This document shows positions 41,553 through 49,153 of a stretch of DNA of 64,000 nt, one piece after another. The position numbers and the translations under genes were made by a program. Every line of letters begins with the position of its first letter. Position 1 is the first letter of the stretch. This DNA comes from SIG480 sp045595365 (GTDB lineage Bacteria > Bacillota > Clostridia > Oscillospirales > JAAYXM01). The DNA lies in the NCBI GenBank assembly GCA_045595365.1, contig JAZOAI010000038.1, positions 42,056 to 106,055 of the forward strand. Direction: 5' to 3'. The notes under the pieces were generated by a model. That model made no database searches. It saw nothing but the letters and a program-made list of their open reading frames with translations, and was not told the DNA's origin.

Positions 41553-41921
41553 ATGCGTGATGATAAATTATCAGTTCAATCAATGGACTTTGCAGTTTCC
41601 ATAATAAGTTTGGTCAAAGACCTTAAACTTAAAAAAGAAAATATAATCTCCAACCAAATCGGCAGAAGCGGGACATCTATCGGTGCAAACATTCGTGAGG
41701 CGCAATATGCCCACGGTAAAGCAGACTTTGTATCAAAACTCCAAATCGCCCTTAAAGAAGCGAATGAAACAGGATATTGGCTTGAACTTTTGTATAAAAC
41801 GAATTACATTGACGAAGCAACCTACAAAAATCTCGACTCCGCTTGCACAAGCATCCGCGTAATGCTGATTTCTTCGGTCAATACAGTTAAATCAAAACAA
41901 AAACAGCAGCTGATACTATGA
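41553..41921 (+). CDS. four-helix-bundle protein (IVP / S23-like)
   Basis: A 122-residue protein of the four-helix-bundle family first met as the 23S rRNA intervening-sequence protein; the DGR accessory protein Avd has the same fold. Family signature is visible: NQIGRSGTSIGANIREAQYAHGKADF... is split here as NQIGRSGTSIGANIREAQ and KLQIALKEANETGYWLELL. The family forms pentamers that bind nucleic acid in characterised members. AGG 7 bases before the ATG at 41553. It has its own promoter and terminator directly beside the hairpin array, forming a compact unit. No reverse transcriptase or rRNA is nearby. Function is unknown. Confidence 0.9.
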   Translation: MRDDKLSVQSMDFAVSIISLVKDLKLKKENIISNQIGRSGTSIGANIREAQYAHGKADFVSKLQIALKEANETGYWLELLYKTNYIDEATYKNLDSACTSIRVMLISSVNTVKSKQKQQLIL

Positions 41922-41939
41922 TAGCATCAGTTGCTGTTT
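41901..41939. terminator. bidirectional terminator after the four-helix-bundle gene
   Basis: AAACAGCAGCTGAT pairs with ATCAGTTGCTGTTT (one G-T pair) around an 11-base loop. The left arm covers the last codons of the gene. It also lies just past the end of the converging DUF1846 gene. Confidence 0.75.
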
Positions 41940-41947
41940 ATATTATT

Positions 41948-43435
41948 TTACTTATAATATAACTTTTTCGACTGGCGGGTCGGCTCACACGTGAGGTTTA
42001 TTCCGAGCTTTCGGTAAACGTCAAGGTCGACCTGCGAAAGGATGACCGTTGAGTGAGCCTCACAGCGGCGAAGATCTGAAAGCTTCGAGGTTGCAAGAGC
42101 GGCGATTTCGCTCTGCGCTGCGGAAACTGAAAGCGCAATCAAAACCTCGTCTGAATGGAGACGCGGGTTATGGTTTCCTAAAATCTCCGTTTTAAGGCGC
42201 TGAATAGGCTCTATAACTTCAGGCGGGATGAGATGGATAGAGTCATCAATTCCGCCGAGAGCTTTAACTGCGTTCAGGAGAGCTGATGCTGACGGGCCGA
42301 GAAGCTTTGTGTTGCGCCCGGTGACAATTCTGCCGTCGGGAAGCTCTATGGCTATTGCCGGCTCGCCGTCTGAGCTTTCGGATTTTTTAAGCGCGGCGCT
42401 GACGACTGCGCGGTCGTCAGGCGTGACACCTGCCTGCTTCATAAGAAGCTCGACTTTAGTAACTGCCGAATCTGAGCCGCTGCCGTTTCGCCTTTCACAC
42501 ATAACGCTAAAGTAGCGCCTGATGATTTCGTCTTTCGATGCCTGCTGGACAGCCTCGTCAGAGGTTATGCAATAGCCCGCCATATTTACGCCCATATCGG
42601 TGGGGGAGTTATACGGGCTTTTGCCGAGGATTTTTTCAAACATAGCGCGAAGCACCGGGAAAACCTCAACGTCGCGGTTGTAGTTAACCGTTGTTTCGCC
42701 GTAGGCCTCGAGGTGATACGGGTCTATCATATTGACATCGTCAAGGTCGGCGGTCGCCGCCTCGTATGCGAGGTTTACGGGGTGCTTGAGCGGAATATTC
42801 CAGATGGGGAAGGTTTCAAACTTTGCGTATCCCGCAGAGATTCCCCTCATATATTCGTGGTAAAGCTGGGAAAGGCAGGTTGCCATTTTTCCGCTGCCGG
42901 GGCCCGGGGCGGTGACAACAACGAGCGGGCGGGTGGTTTCGATATAGTCGTTTTTGCCGAAACCGTCTTCACTGACTATATGAGAAATATTTACAGGGTA
43001 CCCGTCAATAGCGTAGTGGAGATAGACACGCATCCCGAGCTTTTCGAGCTTTTCCTTAAAAGCGACAACGCTCGGCTGGTCGTTAAAACGGGAGATACAG
43101 ACACTGCCGACATATAGGCCGACTGCGCGAAAAGCGTCAATAAGGCGGAGAACATCGCTGTCGTACGTAATGCCAAGGTCGTTTCTCACTTTGTTTTTTT
43201 CAATATCAGACGCGCTGATTACGATTACAAGCTCTGCATCATTAGAAAGGGTCTTGAGCATCTGCAGCTTGCTGTTCGGCTGAAAACCGGGGAGAACACG
43301 CGAGGCGTGGAAATCGTCAAAGAGCTTACCGCCGAATTCAAGATAGAGCTTGCCGCCGAAAGCCTTGATTCTTTCGCGAATTTGCTCTGACTGGCGCTTT
43401 ATGTATGCATCGTTGTCAAATCCCACTTGCCACAT
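41948..43435 (-). CDS. DUF1846 (UPF0371) family protein
   Basis: A 495-residue protein of the DUF1846 family, common in Firmicutes. The N terminus VGFDNDAYIKRQSEQIRERI, the segment VTAPGPGSGKMATCLSQLYH (a P-loop-like sequence), and DMGVNMAGYCITSDEAV are characteristic. The fold includes nucleotide-binding features, but no reaction is established. GGGGG lies 9 bases before the ATG. It is a single gene facing the four-helix-bundle unit. Confidence 0.9.
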   Translation of the reverse strand: MWQVGFDNDAYIKRQSEQIRERIKAFGGKLYLEFGGKLFDDFHASRVLPGFQPNSKLQMLKTLSNDAELVIVISASDIEKNKVRNDLGITYDSDVLRLIDAFRAVGLYVGSVCISRFNDQPSVVAFKEKLEKLGMRVYLHYAIDGYPVNISHIVSEDGFGKNDYIETTRPLVVVTAPGPGSGKMATCLSQLYHEYMRGISAGYAKFETFPIWNIPLKHPVNLAYEAATADLDDVNMIDPYHLEAYGETTVNYNRDVEVFPVLRAMFEKILGKSPYNSPTDMGVNMAGYCITSDEAVQQASKDEIIRRYFSVMCERRNGSGSDSAVTKVELLMKQAGVTPDDRAVVSAALKKSESSDGEPAIAIELPDGRIVTGRNTKLLGPSASALLNAVKALGGIDDSIHLIPPEVIEPIQRLKTEILGNHNPRLHSDEVLIALSVSAAQSEIAALATSKLSDLRRCEAHSTVILSQVDLDVYRKLGINLTCEPTRQSKKLYYK

Positions 43436-43545
43436 ATTCTGTTTCCCCCTCTGCCTTTTTTCTAACTTATTTAGTTTATCACAAAAATGCTATAATTTCA
43501 ACCTCGCCGCGCGATGAATTTATAAAAAATATTAAAATAAAGTTA

Positions 43546-43574
43546 TTGAAAATCATTTTTAATTCAGTTATAAT
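43546..43574 (+). promoter_or_regulatory. promoter of the Gfo/Idh/MocA gene
   Basis: TTGAAA (43546-43551), 17 bases, TATAAT (43569-43574), 30 bases before the start codon. Confidence 0.78.
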
Positions 43575-43603
43575 AACGTTGATAAGAAAAGGAGATGGTT
43601 CTG

Positions 43604-44560
43604 ATGATTAAAGTAGGGCTCATTGGCTGTGGCAAGATAAGCCGCGGACATATTGACGCATTCAAAGAAATCCCTGATGCTGCTATAACCGCAGCGTGTG
43701 ACCTGAACGAAGAAGCCCTTCGCTCGGTTTGCGAAGAAATTTGTGCAAAAGGGTATGTGGACTATAAAGAAATGGTGCAGAAAGAGGACCTTGACCTTGT
43801 TATTATAAATCTTCCTCATGGTCTTCACGGCGAGGCTACCTGCTTTTGTGCTGAGCGCGGGGTTGACGTTTTTCTTGAAAAGCCTATGGGCATAAGCTCG
43901 GATGACTGCAAGAAAATGATTGACACCTGCAAGAAAAACAACGTTATGCTCTGGGTCGGACATCCTCAGAGATATATGTCGTCAAACATCCTTATAAAGC
44001 AGATAATTGATTCAGGAAAATACGGCAAGCTTATAGGAATGCACGAAACAAGGCAGGAGAATTACTTTGCAGAGTCTCGCCCGAGGTGGTTTCTTACAAA
44101 GAAAATGTCGGGCGGAGGGATGATGATGAACCTCGGCGCACACGCGCTTGATAAGCTTAAGTTTTTCACCGGGGCCTCCATTTCGGAAATCTCCGGGCAG
44201 GTTCATATCCGCGATGGATACGATTGCGAGGATTTTGCGCAGGCTGTTGTCAAAATGGAAAACGGAGTTGTCTGCACAATTGATATGATTGGCACTACTG
44301 CCGCCGCAAAGTATGAAACCATCCTTTATTTCACCGAGGGCGAAATCAGAAAAAGCGGATTCGGAAACACTATTCGGTTCTGCGGAAAAGACGGAGTGTT
44401 TGAGGATTTTGCAGCTACCGGGAAGGATCATATGACAGCGCAGATGGAAGAAGTCATAAGCGTTATCCGTGACGGAAGCAAGAAACCTGCGGTCTCCGGG
44501 GAATACGGGCTTGAAATCATTCACGCGATAAAACAACTTTACGGAGAAGAGAGCCGCTAA
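43604..44560 (+). CDS. Gfo/Idh/MocA family oxidoreductase
   Basis: A 318-residue NAD(P)-dependent oxidoreductase. The Rossmann motif is VGLIGCGKISRGHIDAF at the N terminus; the catalytic-lysine motif EKPMG is at about residue 93; the C-terminal beta-sheet domain has SGGGMMMNLGAHALDKLKF with the typical active-site histidine. Such enzymes act on sugars, inositols and similar polyols; the substrate cannot be inferred here. GGAG 9 bases before the ATG at 43604 was preferred to an earlier ATG at 43595 that touches the site. Monocistronic. Confidence 0.92.
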   Translation: MIKVGLIGCGKISRGHIDAFKEIPDAAITAACDLNEEALRSVCEEICAKGYVDYKEMVQKEDLDLVIINLPHGLHGEATCFCAERGVDVFLEKPMGISSDDCKKMIDTCKKNNVMLWVGHPQRYMSSNILIKQIIDSGKYGKLIGMHETRQENYFAESRPRWFLTKKMSGGGMMMNLGAHALDKLKFFTGASISEISGQVHIRDGYDCEDFAQAVVKMENGVVCTIDMIGTTAAAKYETILYFTEGEIRKSGFGNTIRFCGKDGVFEDFAATGKDHMTAQMEEVISVIRDGSKKPAVSGEYGLEIIHAIKQLYGEESR

Positions 44561-44614
44561 GCTCTGAGGCGTGAAAACATAGAGTATAATAAAGCTGCTA
44601 TACAACAAAGAGTT

Positions 44615-44652
44615 GAGGGTTTTCCGGAATATAAGCGGGAACCCTCTTTTTT
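44615..44652 (+). terminator. terminator after the Gfo/Idh/MocA gene
   Basis: GAGGGTTTTCCG pairs with CGGGAACCCTC with minor mismatch, followed by TTTTTTT. Confidence 0.85.
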
Positions 44653-44689
44653 TGCACAAAAAAGGCGGCATTAAAAATTATTTTAGAAC

Positions 44690-44718
44690 TTTACTTTTGT
44701 GAAGTGAAGTGGTATAAT
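44690..44718 (+). promoter_or_regulatory. promoter of the amino acid ABC transporter
   Basis: TTTACT (44690-44695), 17 bases, TATAAT (44713-44718) with an extended -10 TGG, 56 bases before the start of the binding protein gene. Confidence 0.8.
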
Positions 44719-44773
44719 TATCCTGTAATAGTGAATAAAAGTTCACAACAAAAATTTTGGGAGGTCAAATAAA

Positions 44774-45511
44774 ATGACAAAGAAAATTTTGGCACTTGCT
44801 CTTGCTGCAGTTATGGTTCTTGCATTTGCAGCTTGCGGAGCAGAAGAAGCAACACTCACAATGGGAACAAACGCTGCTTTTCAGCCGTACGAATTCAGAG
44901 ATGAGAACAACAACATTGTCGGAATTGACGCCGAAATCGCAGAGGCTATTGCAGAAAAGCTTGATATGAAGCTTGAGATTAAGGATATGGCTTTTGAGTC
45001 ACTTATCACTGCAGTTTCTTCCGGCGCTGTTGACATCGTTCTCGCAGGTCTCACTGTTGATCCCGAGCGTGCAGAGAGTGTCAACTTCACTGAGTCTTAT
45101 GCGACAGGCGTTCAGGTAATTATCGTTACTGAGGACAGCGAAATTGTTTCTGTTGATGACCTTGACGGCAAGAAGATAGGCGTTCAGACCGGAACAACAG
45201 GCGATTCGTACTGTGCAAGTGACTATGGTGAAGATGCTGTAGCACGTTATGACAACGGTGCGCTCGCAGTTGCGGCTCTTAAGAACGGCCAGGTTGACTG
45301 CGTTGTTATCGACAATGAGCCGGCAAAGGCATTTGTTGAAGCAAACGAAGGCCTCAAGATTCTTGAGACAGAGTACATAACAGAAAACTATGCCGCTGCT
45401 ATCGCAAAGGAAAACGTTGAGCTTCTTGACAAGGTCAATGCTGCTTTGGCAGAGCTCAAGGATGCCGGCGTTATTGATGAAATCATCGGAAAGTACATAA
45501 AAGCTGAGTAA
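44774..45511 (+). CDS. polar amino acid ABC transporter substrate-binding lipoprotein
   Basis: A 245-residue solute-binding protein of family 3. A signal peptide (1-20) ends in the lipobox AFAAC, so the protein is a lipoprotein. Then come MGTNAAFQPYEFRDENNNIV, GIDAEIAEAIAEKL and FESLITAVSSGAVDIVLAG, the standard pattern of polar amino acid binding proteins, and NGQVDCVVIDNEPAKAFV in the second lobe. The ligand (Arg, Gln, Cys or similar) is not predictable. The gene leads an operon with permease and ATPase genes. Confidence 0.94.
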   Translation: MTKKILALALAAVMVLAFAACGAEEATLTMGTNAAFQPYEFRDENNNIVGIDAEIAEAIAEKLDMKLEIKDMAFESLITAVSSGAVDIVLAGLTVDPERAESVNFTESYATGVQVIIVTEDSEIVSVDDLDGKKIGVQTGTTGDSYCASDYGEDAVARYDNGALAVAALKNGQVDCVVIDNEPAKAFVEANEGLKILETEYITENYAAAIAKENVELLDKVNAALAELKDAGVIDEIIGKYIKAE

Positions 45512-45539
45512 TCTCCTTTAAATATAGAGATTATTATGA

Positions 45540-45564
45540 GGGGGCGGGACTTCCGCCCCTTTTC
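45540..45564 (+). terminator. attenuating terminator within the amino acid ABC operon
   Basis: GGGGCGG pairs with CCGCCCC around GACTT, followed by TTTTCTT. It lies between the binding protein and permease genes and explains higher expression of the binding protein. Confidence 0.8.
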
Positions 45565-45591
45565 TTGTGAAAAGAAAGGAGAGTAAAAATC

Positions 45592-46371
45592 TTGAGCGTT
45601 CTTACTTTTGCAAAATGGATAGCTGAAGCACCTGAGTGGATTCTCGCACTCCCCGAGGGTCTCCAACGCTTTTGCTTTCAGGTTTTCCAGGTTTTTATTT
45701 ATGAAAACAGATGGAAGTTCTTTACAGACGGACTTGCGACGACATTCATAGTCACAATCGGCGCGCTTGTTATCGGAACGATCATCGGTATGATAGTTGC
45801 GATCATCCGCTCGACTCATGACAGCTTCCGCGGCCGCCCGAACTTCATTCTGCGAATATTCAATTCTGTTTGTAAGATATATGTAACGGTCCTTCGCGGA
45901 ACTCCGCTTATGGTTCAGCTTCTTATAATGGGCTTTGTTGTTATGGTCCCGAAGGGGGATATGGAAACAATGCTCTGCGCTATTATAACGCTTGGCATTA
46001 ACTCGGGCGCGTATGTTGCAGAGATTGCGCGCTCGGGCATTATGTCCATAAATGCAGGTCAGATGGAGGCGGGAAGAAGCCTTGGGCTCAACTATTGGCA
46101 GACGATGACGAGCATTATTCTTCCTCAGGCTTTTAAGAACATTCTCCCGGCGCTCGGAAACGAGCTTATAGCGCTTTTAAAAGAGACGTCGCTCGTTACT
46201 GTTATTGCGCTTCAGGATGTTACAAAGGCGGCGCAGGTAATCGTTTCAAAGGCATATACTGCAGTTGTTCCGTATATAAGCCTTGCGGTCATATATCTTG
46301 TTCTCGTTATGATTCTTACGAAGCTTCTCGCGATTCTTGAAAGGAGGCTGCGTGCAAGTGATAAACGTTAA
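45592..46371 (+). CDS. polar amino acid ABC transporter permease
   Basis: A 259-residue permease of the HisM/GlnP type with about five membrane segments. The conserved EAA loop reads EAGRSLGLNYWQTMTSIILP. A preceding TVLRGTPLMVQLL is also diagnostic. It starts at TTG 45592 with GGAG 10 bases upstream. The N-terminal 35 residues form an extension with an aromatic-rich amphipathic segment. It works with the ATPase that overlaps its end. Confidence 0.93.
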   Translation: MSVLTFAKWIAEAPEWILALPEGLQRFCFQVFQVFIYENRWKFFTDGLATTFIVTIGALVIGTIIGMIVAIIRSTHDSFRGRPNFILRIFNSVCKIYVTVLRGTPLMVQLLIMGFVVMVPKGDMETMLCAIITLGINSGAYVAEIARSGIMSINAGQMEAGRSLGLNYWQTMTSIILPQAFKNILPALGNELIALLKETSLVTVIALQDVTKAAQVIVSKAYTAVVPYISLAVIYLVLVMILTKLLAILERRLRASDKR

Positions 46372-47080
46372 AGGTCTTAAGAAAGCGTTTGGAGATAATG
46401 TCGTTCTTAAAAATATTGATGAGCATATCGAAAAAGGCGAAAAGGTTGTAATCATCGGCGCGTCAGGCTCGGGAAAGTCAACCTTTCTCCGTTGCCTGAA
46501 TCTCCTTGAGCAGCCGACAGACGGACATATCTACTTTAAGGGAACGGACATAACCGACTCGAAAAACGACATAAACAAGCTTCGCCAGAAGATGGGGATG
46601 GTTTTCCAGCAGTTTAATCTCTTCCCGCATATGACGGTTAAGGAGAACATAAAGCTTGCGCCGGTTAAATTAAAGCTTATGACAGAGGCCGAGGCTGAAG
46701 AAAAGGCGCTCTCGCTTCTTGCACGCGTAGGCTTGCCTGAAAAGGCAGATGCATACCCCGCACAGCTCTCAGGTGGGCAGCAGCAGAGAATTGCGATTGC
46801 AAGGGCTCTTGCGATGAACCCCGAGGTTATGCTCTTTGACGAGCCGACGAGCGCGCTTGACCCCGAAATGGTAGGCGAGGTCCTCGAGATTATGCGCGAG
46901 GTTGCCGATATGGGAATGACGATGGTTGTCGTTACTCACGAAATGGGCTTTGCACGCGAGGTTGCGACACGGGTTCTCTTTATGGATGACGGCGTTATTG
47001 CGGAATCAGGAACTCCGGAGGAGATTTTTGATAGTCCGAAAAGCCAGAGATTGCAGGCTTTCCTCGGAAAGGTTTTATAA
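46358..47080 (+). CDS. polar amino acid ABC transporter ATP-binding protein
   Basis: A 240-residue ATPase with Walker A GASGSGKSTFLRCLN, Q-loop VFQQFNLFPHMTV, signature LSGGQQQRIAIARAL, Walker B VMLFDEPTSALDPEMV and H-loop VVTHEM, the GlnQ/ArtP pattern. The start is probably GTG 46358 (GGAGG, spacing 10), overlapping the permease by 14 bases; GTG 46352 and TTG 46337 are alternatives. It energises uptake by the complex. Confidence 0.94.
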   Translation: MINVKGLKKAFGDNVVLKNIDEHIEKGEKVVIIGASGSGKSTFLRCLNLLEQPTDGHIYFKGTDITDSKNDINKLRQKMGMVFQQFNLFPHMTVKENIKLAPVKLKLMTEAEAEEKALSLLARVGLPEKADAYPAQLSGGQQQRIAIARALAMNPEVMLFDEPTSALDPEMVGEVLEIMREVADMGMTMVVVTHEMGFAREVATRVLFMDDGVIAESGTPEEIFDSPKSQRLQAFLGKVL

Positions 47081-47092
47081 GAAAACAGTTTT

Positions 47093-47124
47093 AAAAGGAT
47101 GCGGAATTTTCCGCATCCTTTTTT
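47093..47124 (+). terminator. terminator of the amino acid ABC operon
   Basis: AAAAGGATGCGGAA pairs with TTCCGCATCCTTTT with a two-base loop, followed by TT. The following 47125-47210 shows no gene or repeat that I recognise. Confidence 0.85.
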
Positions 47125-47213
47125 GTATAAGGAAAACGACGCGTGAGGAGCGTGGTTCAAAAGAGGCTATTGCCGATGAACTCACAATAGTCTTGAACAA
47201 GAGCGTTTGTGTG

Positions 47214-47270
47214 AAAGCCTTCCCCTAGAGGGGAAGGTGGGTTTTGCGTAGCAAAACTCGGATGAGGTGG
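47214..47270 (+). repeat. CCTTCCCC-type palindromic repeat element
   Basis: Two hairpins, CCTTCCCCT-AGAGGGGAAGG and GTTTTGC-GTA-GCAAAAC, separated by TGG and ended by CGGATGAGGTGG. I recall elements of this layout (a CCCCT stem, a variable stem and a GGATGAGGTG end) as common in gut Clostridia. It is non-coding. It abuts the double-hairpin element at 47276. Confidence 0.75.
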
Positions 47271-47275
47271 AATTA

Positions 47276-47324
47276 TAGGGAACGGATTTATCCGTTCCGC
47301 GGGACATTCGTGAATGTCCCCTAC
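47276..47324 (+). repeat. double-hairpin repeat, shared with 63.7-63.9 kb
   Basis: TAGGG, then a stem GGAACGGAT-TT-ATCCGTTCC, then CGC, then GGGACATTC-GT-GAATGTCCC and CTAC. The second half (CGCGGGACATTCGTGAATG and following) is identical to copies at 63716-63741 and 63891-63916, while the first stem differs but stays complementary. Past this element to 47448 there are fragments with CCCTTCGGG but no clear unit. Confidence 0.82.
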
Positions 47325-47448
47325 AACACACCATCAGCCACTACAAAACCGACATTCGCCCTTCGGGCTCACTACCCTCCGCAGCGCACTTGAGGTATAG
47401 AGTACAAGAAAGCATTTATCTGTAATGCTGAGTTTGCTGTTGTAGGTG

Positions 47449-47964
47449 CTACACTACATTAAACAAATTTATAACTGTCCTCTTTTTCTTTCGGGCATAG
47501 TCATAGGCAATTTTTGTTCCGCTTTTTGGTAGATAATTAATCAAATCCATATGCTTCGTTTTTCGGTTTGGGGGTGTGTAATCTTCATTAAAACAAACCA
47601 CGCAGTATTTGCTTTTATTTATCATTTCGCAGTTTCTTTCAACATAAGCAGCTTTCCCTGATTTAAGAAGCTTATCGGGGTAATAGGTTTCTTCATAAAA
47701 TTTGAGCAAATGAGATTTGTAATCATCGCTGATATAAGGAAAATGTGACCTGACATAAATTCGTTTTATATATGGGTAATTTTCTTTTAGTTCACTAATA
47801 ATCTGGTAACATAAAGTATCAAATTGACTTTTACTGCCAAAGAGAAAGGTGTCAACGCGTTCTTCGGTAATCAGCTTTTGAACAAGTGTGTGCAAGTTCC
47901 TTTTCAGATTATCCGTTATCTCAATTTTTCGGTGACCAAAGAAACAACACGTATTCTTGCTCAT
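47449..47964 (-). CDS. SLOG-fold protein (YspA/YpsA-like)
   Basis: A 171-residue protein with the SLOG/LOG-like nucleotide-binding start CCFFGHRKIE and a C-terminal GTKIAYDYARKKKRTVINL, the ADP-ribose or nucleotide site found in the DUF1273/YspA group. Members are predicted to sense or process nucleotide-derived ligands in stress or conflict systems. The exact role is unknown. GGAG 9 bases before ATG. It is lysine- and AT-rich compared with its neighbours, and it diverges from an XRE-type regulator. Confidence 0.82.
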   Translation of the reverse strand: MSKNTCCFFGHRKIEITDNLKRNLHTLVQKLITEERVDTFLFGSKSQFDTLCYQIISELKENYPYIKRIYVRSHFPYISDDYKSHLLKFYEETYYPDKLLKSGKAAYVERNCEMINKSKYCVVCFNEDYTPPNRKTKHMDLINYLPKSGTKIAYDYARKKKRTVINLFNVV

Positions 47965-48000
47965 AACCCTTTTCTCCTCAAAGTAAATAGTATTTTAATC

Positions 48001-48029
48001 ATTATATAATATTATTTAATTAAAGTAAA
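48001..48029 (-). promoter_or_regulatory. promoter of the SLOG gene
   Basis: On the - strand TTTACT (48024-48029) and TATAAT (48001-48006) with a 17-base spacer, 37 bases upstream of the start. Confidence 0.72.
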
Positions 48030-48104
48030 TAAAAATACAATAGAGTTCAATTATAATTCATCTCTTTTGTTGATAAAATATAGTTAGATTGAGGAGGAGA
48101 TGAA

Positions 48105-48335
48105 ATGAAAACAGAATTTCCTGATCGATATATAACATTGGGCTTGAAAATTGCTTACTATAGAAAGAAATCCGGATATACACAGGAAGCCTTTGCAGAA
48201 CGTATTGGCAAGAGTGTTAATTTTGTCGGGCAGGTTGAGGGTACCGGGACTGTTCGTGGCGTATCCTTGGAAACACTATTCAAAATGGCGCAGGTCTTAA
48301 AAATTTCCCCTTCCAGATTATTGGAAGAGGACTAA
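48105..48335 (+). CDS. XRE-family helix-turn-helix regulator
   Basis: A 76-residue Cro/C1-type DNA-binding protein. The HTH spans about 13-68, with KIAYYRKKSGYTQEAFAERI, then SVNFVGQVEGTGTVRGVSLETL. It has no extra domain. GAGGAGGAG precedes the ATG. It diverges from the SLOG gene and may control it (inference from position). It is AT-rich. Confidence 0.88.
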   Translation: MKTEFPDRYITLGLKIAYYRKKSGYTQEAFAERIGKSVNFVGQVEGTGTVRGVSLETLFKMAQVLKISPSRLLEED

Positions 48336-48366
48336 ATGCTCTCTGAAAAATCAGAGAGCATTTTTT
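48335..48366 (+). terminator. terminator after the XRE gene
   Basis: ATGCTCTCTGA pairs with TCAGAGAGCAT around an AAAA loop, followed by TTTTTT. Confidence 0.9.
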
Positions 48367-48414
48367 GTATATCAAAATATCTCATAATATATAGCGAAAT
48401 ATATCGAAAAACTA

Positions 48415-48443
48415 TTGACAAATTGGCATATATATGTTATATT
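48415..48443 (+). promoter_or_regulatory. promoter of the cupin-HTH/pot operon
   Basis: TTGACA (48415-48420), 17 bases, TATATT (48438-48443). Transcription should start near 48450, giving a leader of about 120 bases that contains a terminator-like hairpin. Confidence 0.8.
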
Positions 48444-48505
48444 GTAACCCTAATATCAAACTCAAAGTTTATTTTTACGAAACTTGCCCGCGCAGAATAA
48501 AAGTT

Positions 48506-48547
48506 AAAAACCACCGCCGGAAAATCCTTTTCGCGAAGTGGTTTTTT
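48506..48547 (+). terminator. terminator-like hairpin in the leader of the pot operon
   Basis: AAAAACCAC pairs with GTGGTTTTT, and an inner CGC/GCG stem with two bulged A extends it. It ends in a run of six T, 22 bases before the start codon of the regulator gene. This could act as an attenuator. Upstream CGCG at 48489-48492 could pair with CGCG at 48532-48535 as an alternative, but this is weak. Confidence 0.6.
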
Positions 48548-48569
48548 GATGTTTAAAAGGGTGGTAGCT

Positions 48570-49115
48570 ATGAATATTGACATAGGTGGGAGAATAAAGC
48601 TTCTTCGTCTTTACTACGGGCTTACGCAACAGGAGCTTGCAGACCGTTGCGAGCTGTCTAAAGGGTTTATTTCTCAGCTTGAATCGAATCAGACGGCGCC
48701 GAGCCTTGCAACGCTTTCGGATATTTTTGATGCGCTCGGGACCTCGTTTGAGGAGTTCTTTGCAGAGACGGGATCTTCCGAGCAGGTTGTTTACAAGAGT
48801 GAGGATATGTGCGTTAAGAATATTGACGACGTTGGCAGTATGACCTGGCTTGTTGCAACGGCGCAGAGAAACGCTATGGAGCCGATTCTGTATGAACTTC
48901 TCCCCGGAAAGGAAACTCCCGTTGATATGCCGCACGCCGGCGAAGAGTTTGGATACGTTCTCTCGGGGGCGATAACGCTGAGAATAGGCTTGCAGACAAA
49001 GCGCCTCAGGCGCGGGGATGCGTTTTATTTCAAGGCAGATAAACAACACAGCATCAAGAACCGAGGGAAGACCACGGCGCAGATTATCTGGGTTTCATCG
49101 CCGCCTAATTTTTAA
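48570..49115 (+). CDS. XRE regulator with cupin domain (PuuR-like)
   Basis: A 181-residue regulator. The N-terminal HTH (about 5-60) reads IKLLRLYYGLTQQELADRC and SKGFISQLESNQTAPSLATL. The C-terminal cupin barrel (about 105-175) has MPHAGEEFGYVLSGAITL and FYFKADKQHSIKN. This is the architecture of PuuR-type polyamine regulators and it heads a potABCD operon, so it probably senses polyamines and controls uptake. The ATG at 48570 with GGGTGG is preferred to an earlier ATG at 48549 inside the hairpin region. Confidence 0.9.
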   Translation: MNIDIGGRIKLLRLYYGLTQQELADRCELSKGFISQLESNQTAPSLATLSDIFDALGTSFEEFFAETGSSEQVVYKSEDMCVKNIDDVGSMTWLVATAQRNAMEPILYELLPGKETPVDMPHAGEEFGYVLSGAITLRIGLQTKRLRRGDAFYFKADKQHSIKNRGKTTAQIIWVSSPPNF

Positions 49116-49153
49116 TTTATACTAAACTTTTTGTTATATGACAGGAGATTGAG

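Noticed and set aside
41553..41921. Diversity-generating retroelement (Avd gene)
   Set aside because: Only the fold is shared; there is no reverse transcriptase, template repeat or variable repeat near it.
46926..47228. Reading frame continuing past the amino acid ABC operon
   Set aside because: It starts inside the ATPase in another frame, passes a terminator and ends in a palindromic repeat; no family is evident for its tail.
48105..48335. Prophage repressor
   Set aside because: No integrase, Cro partner or phage structural gene lies near the XRE gene.
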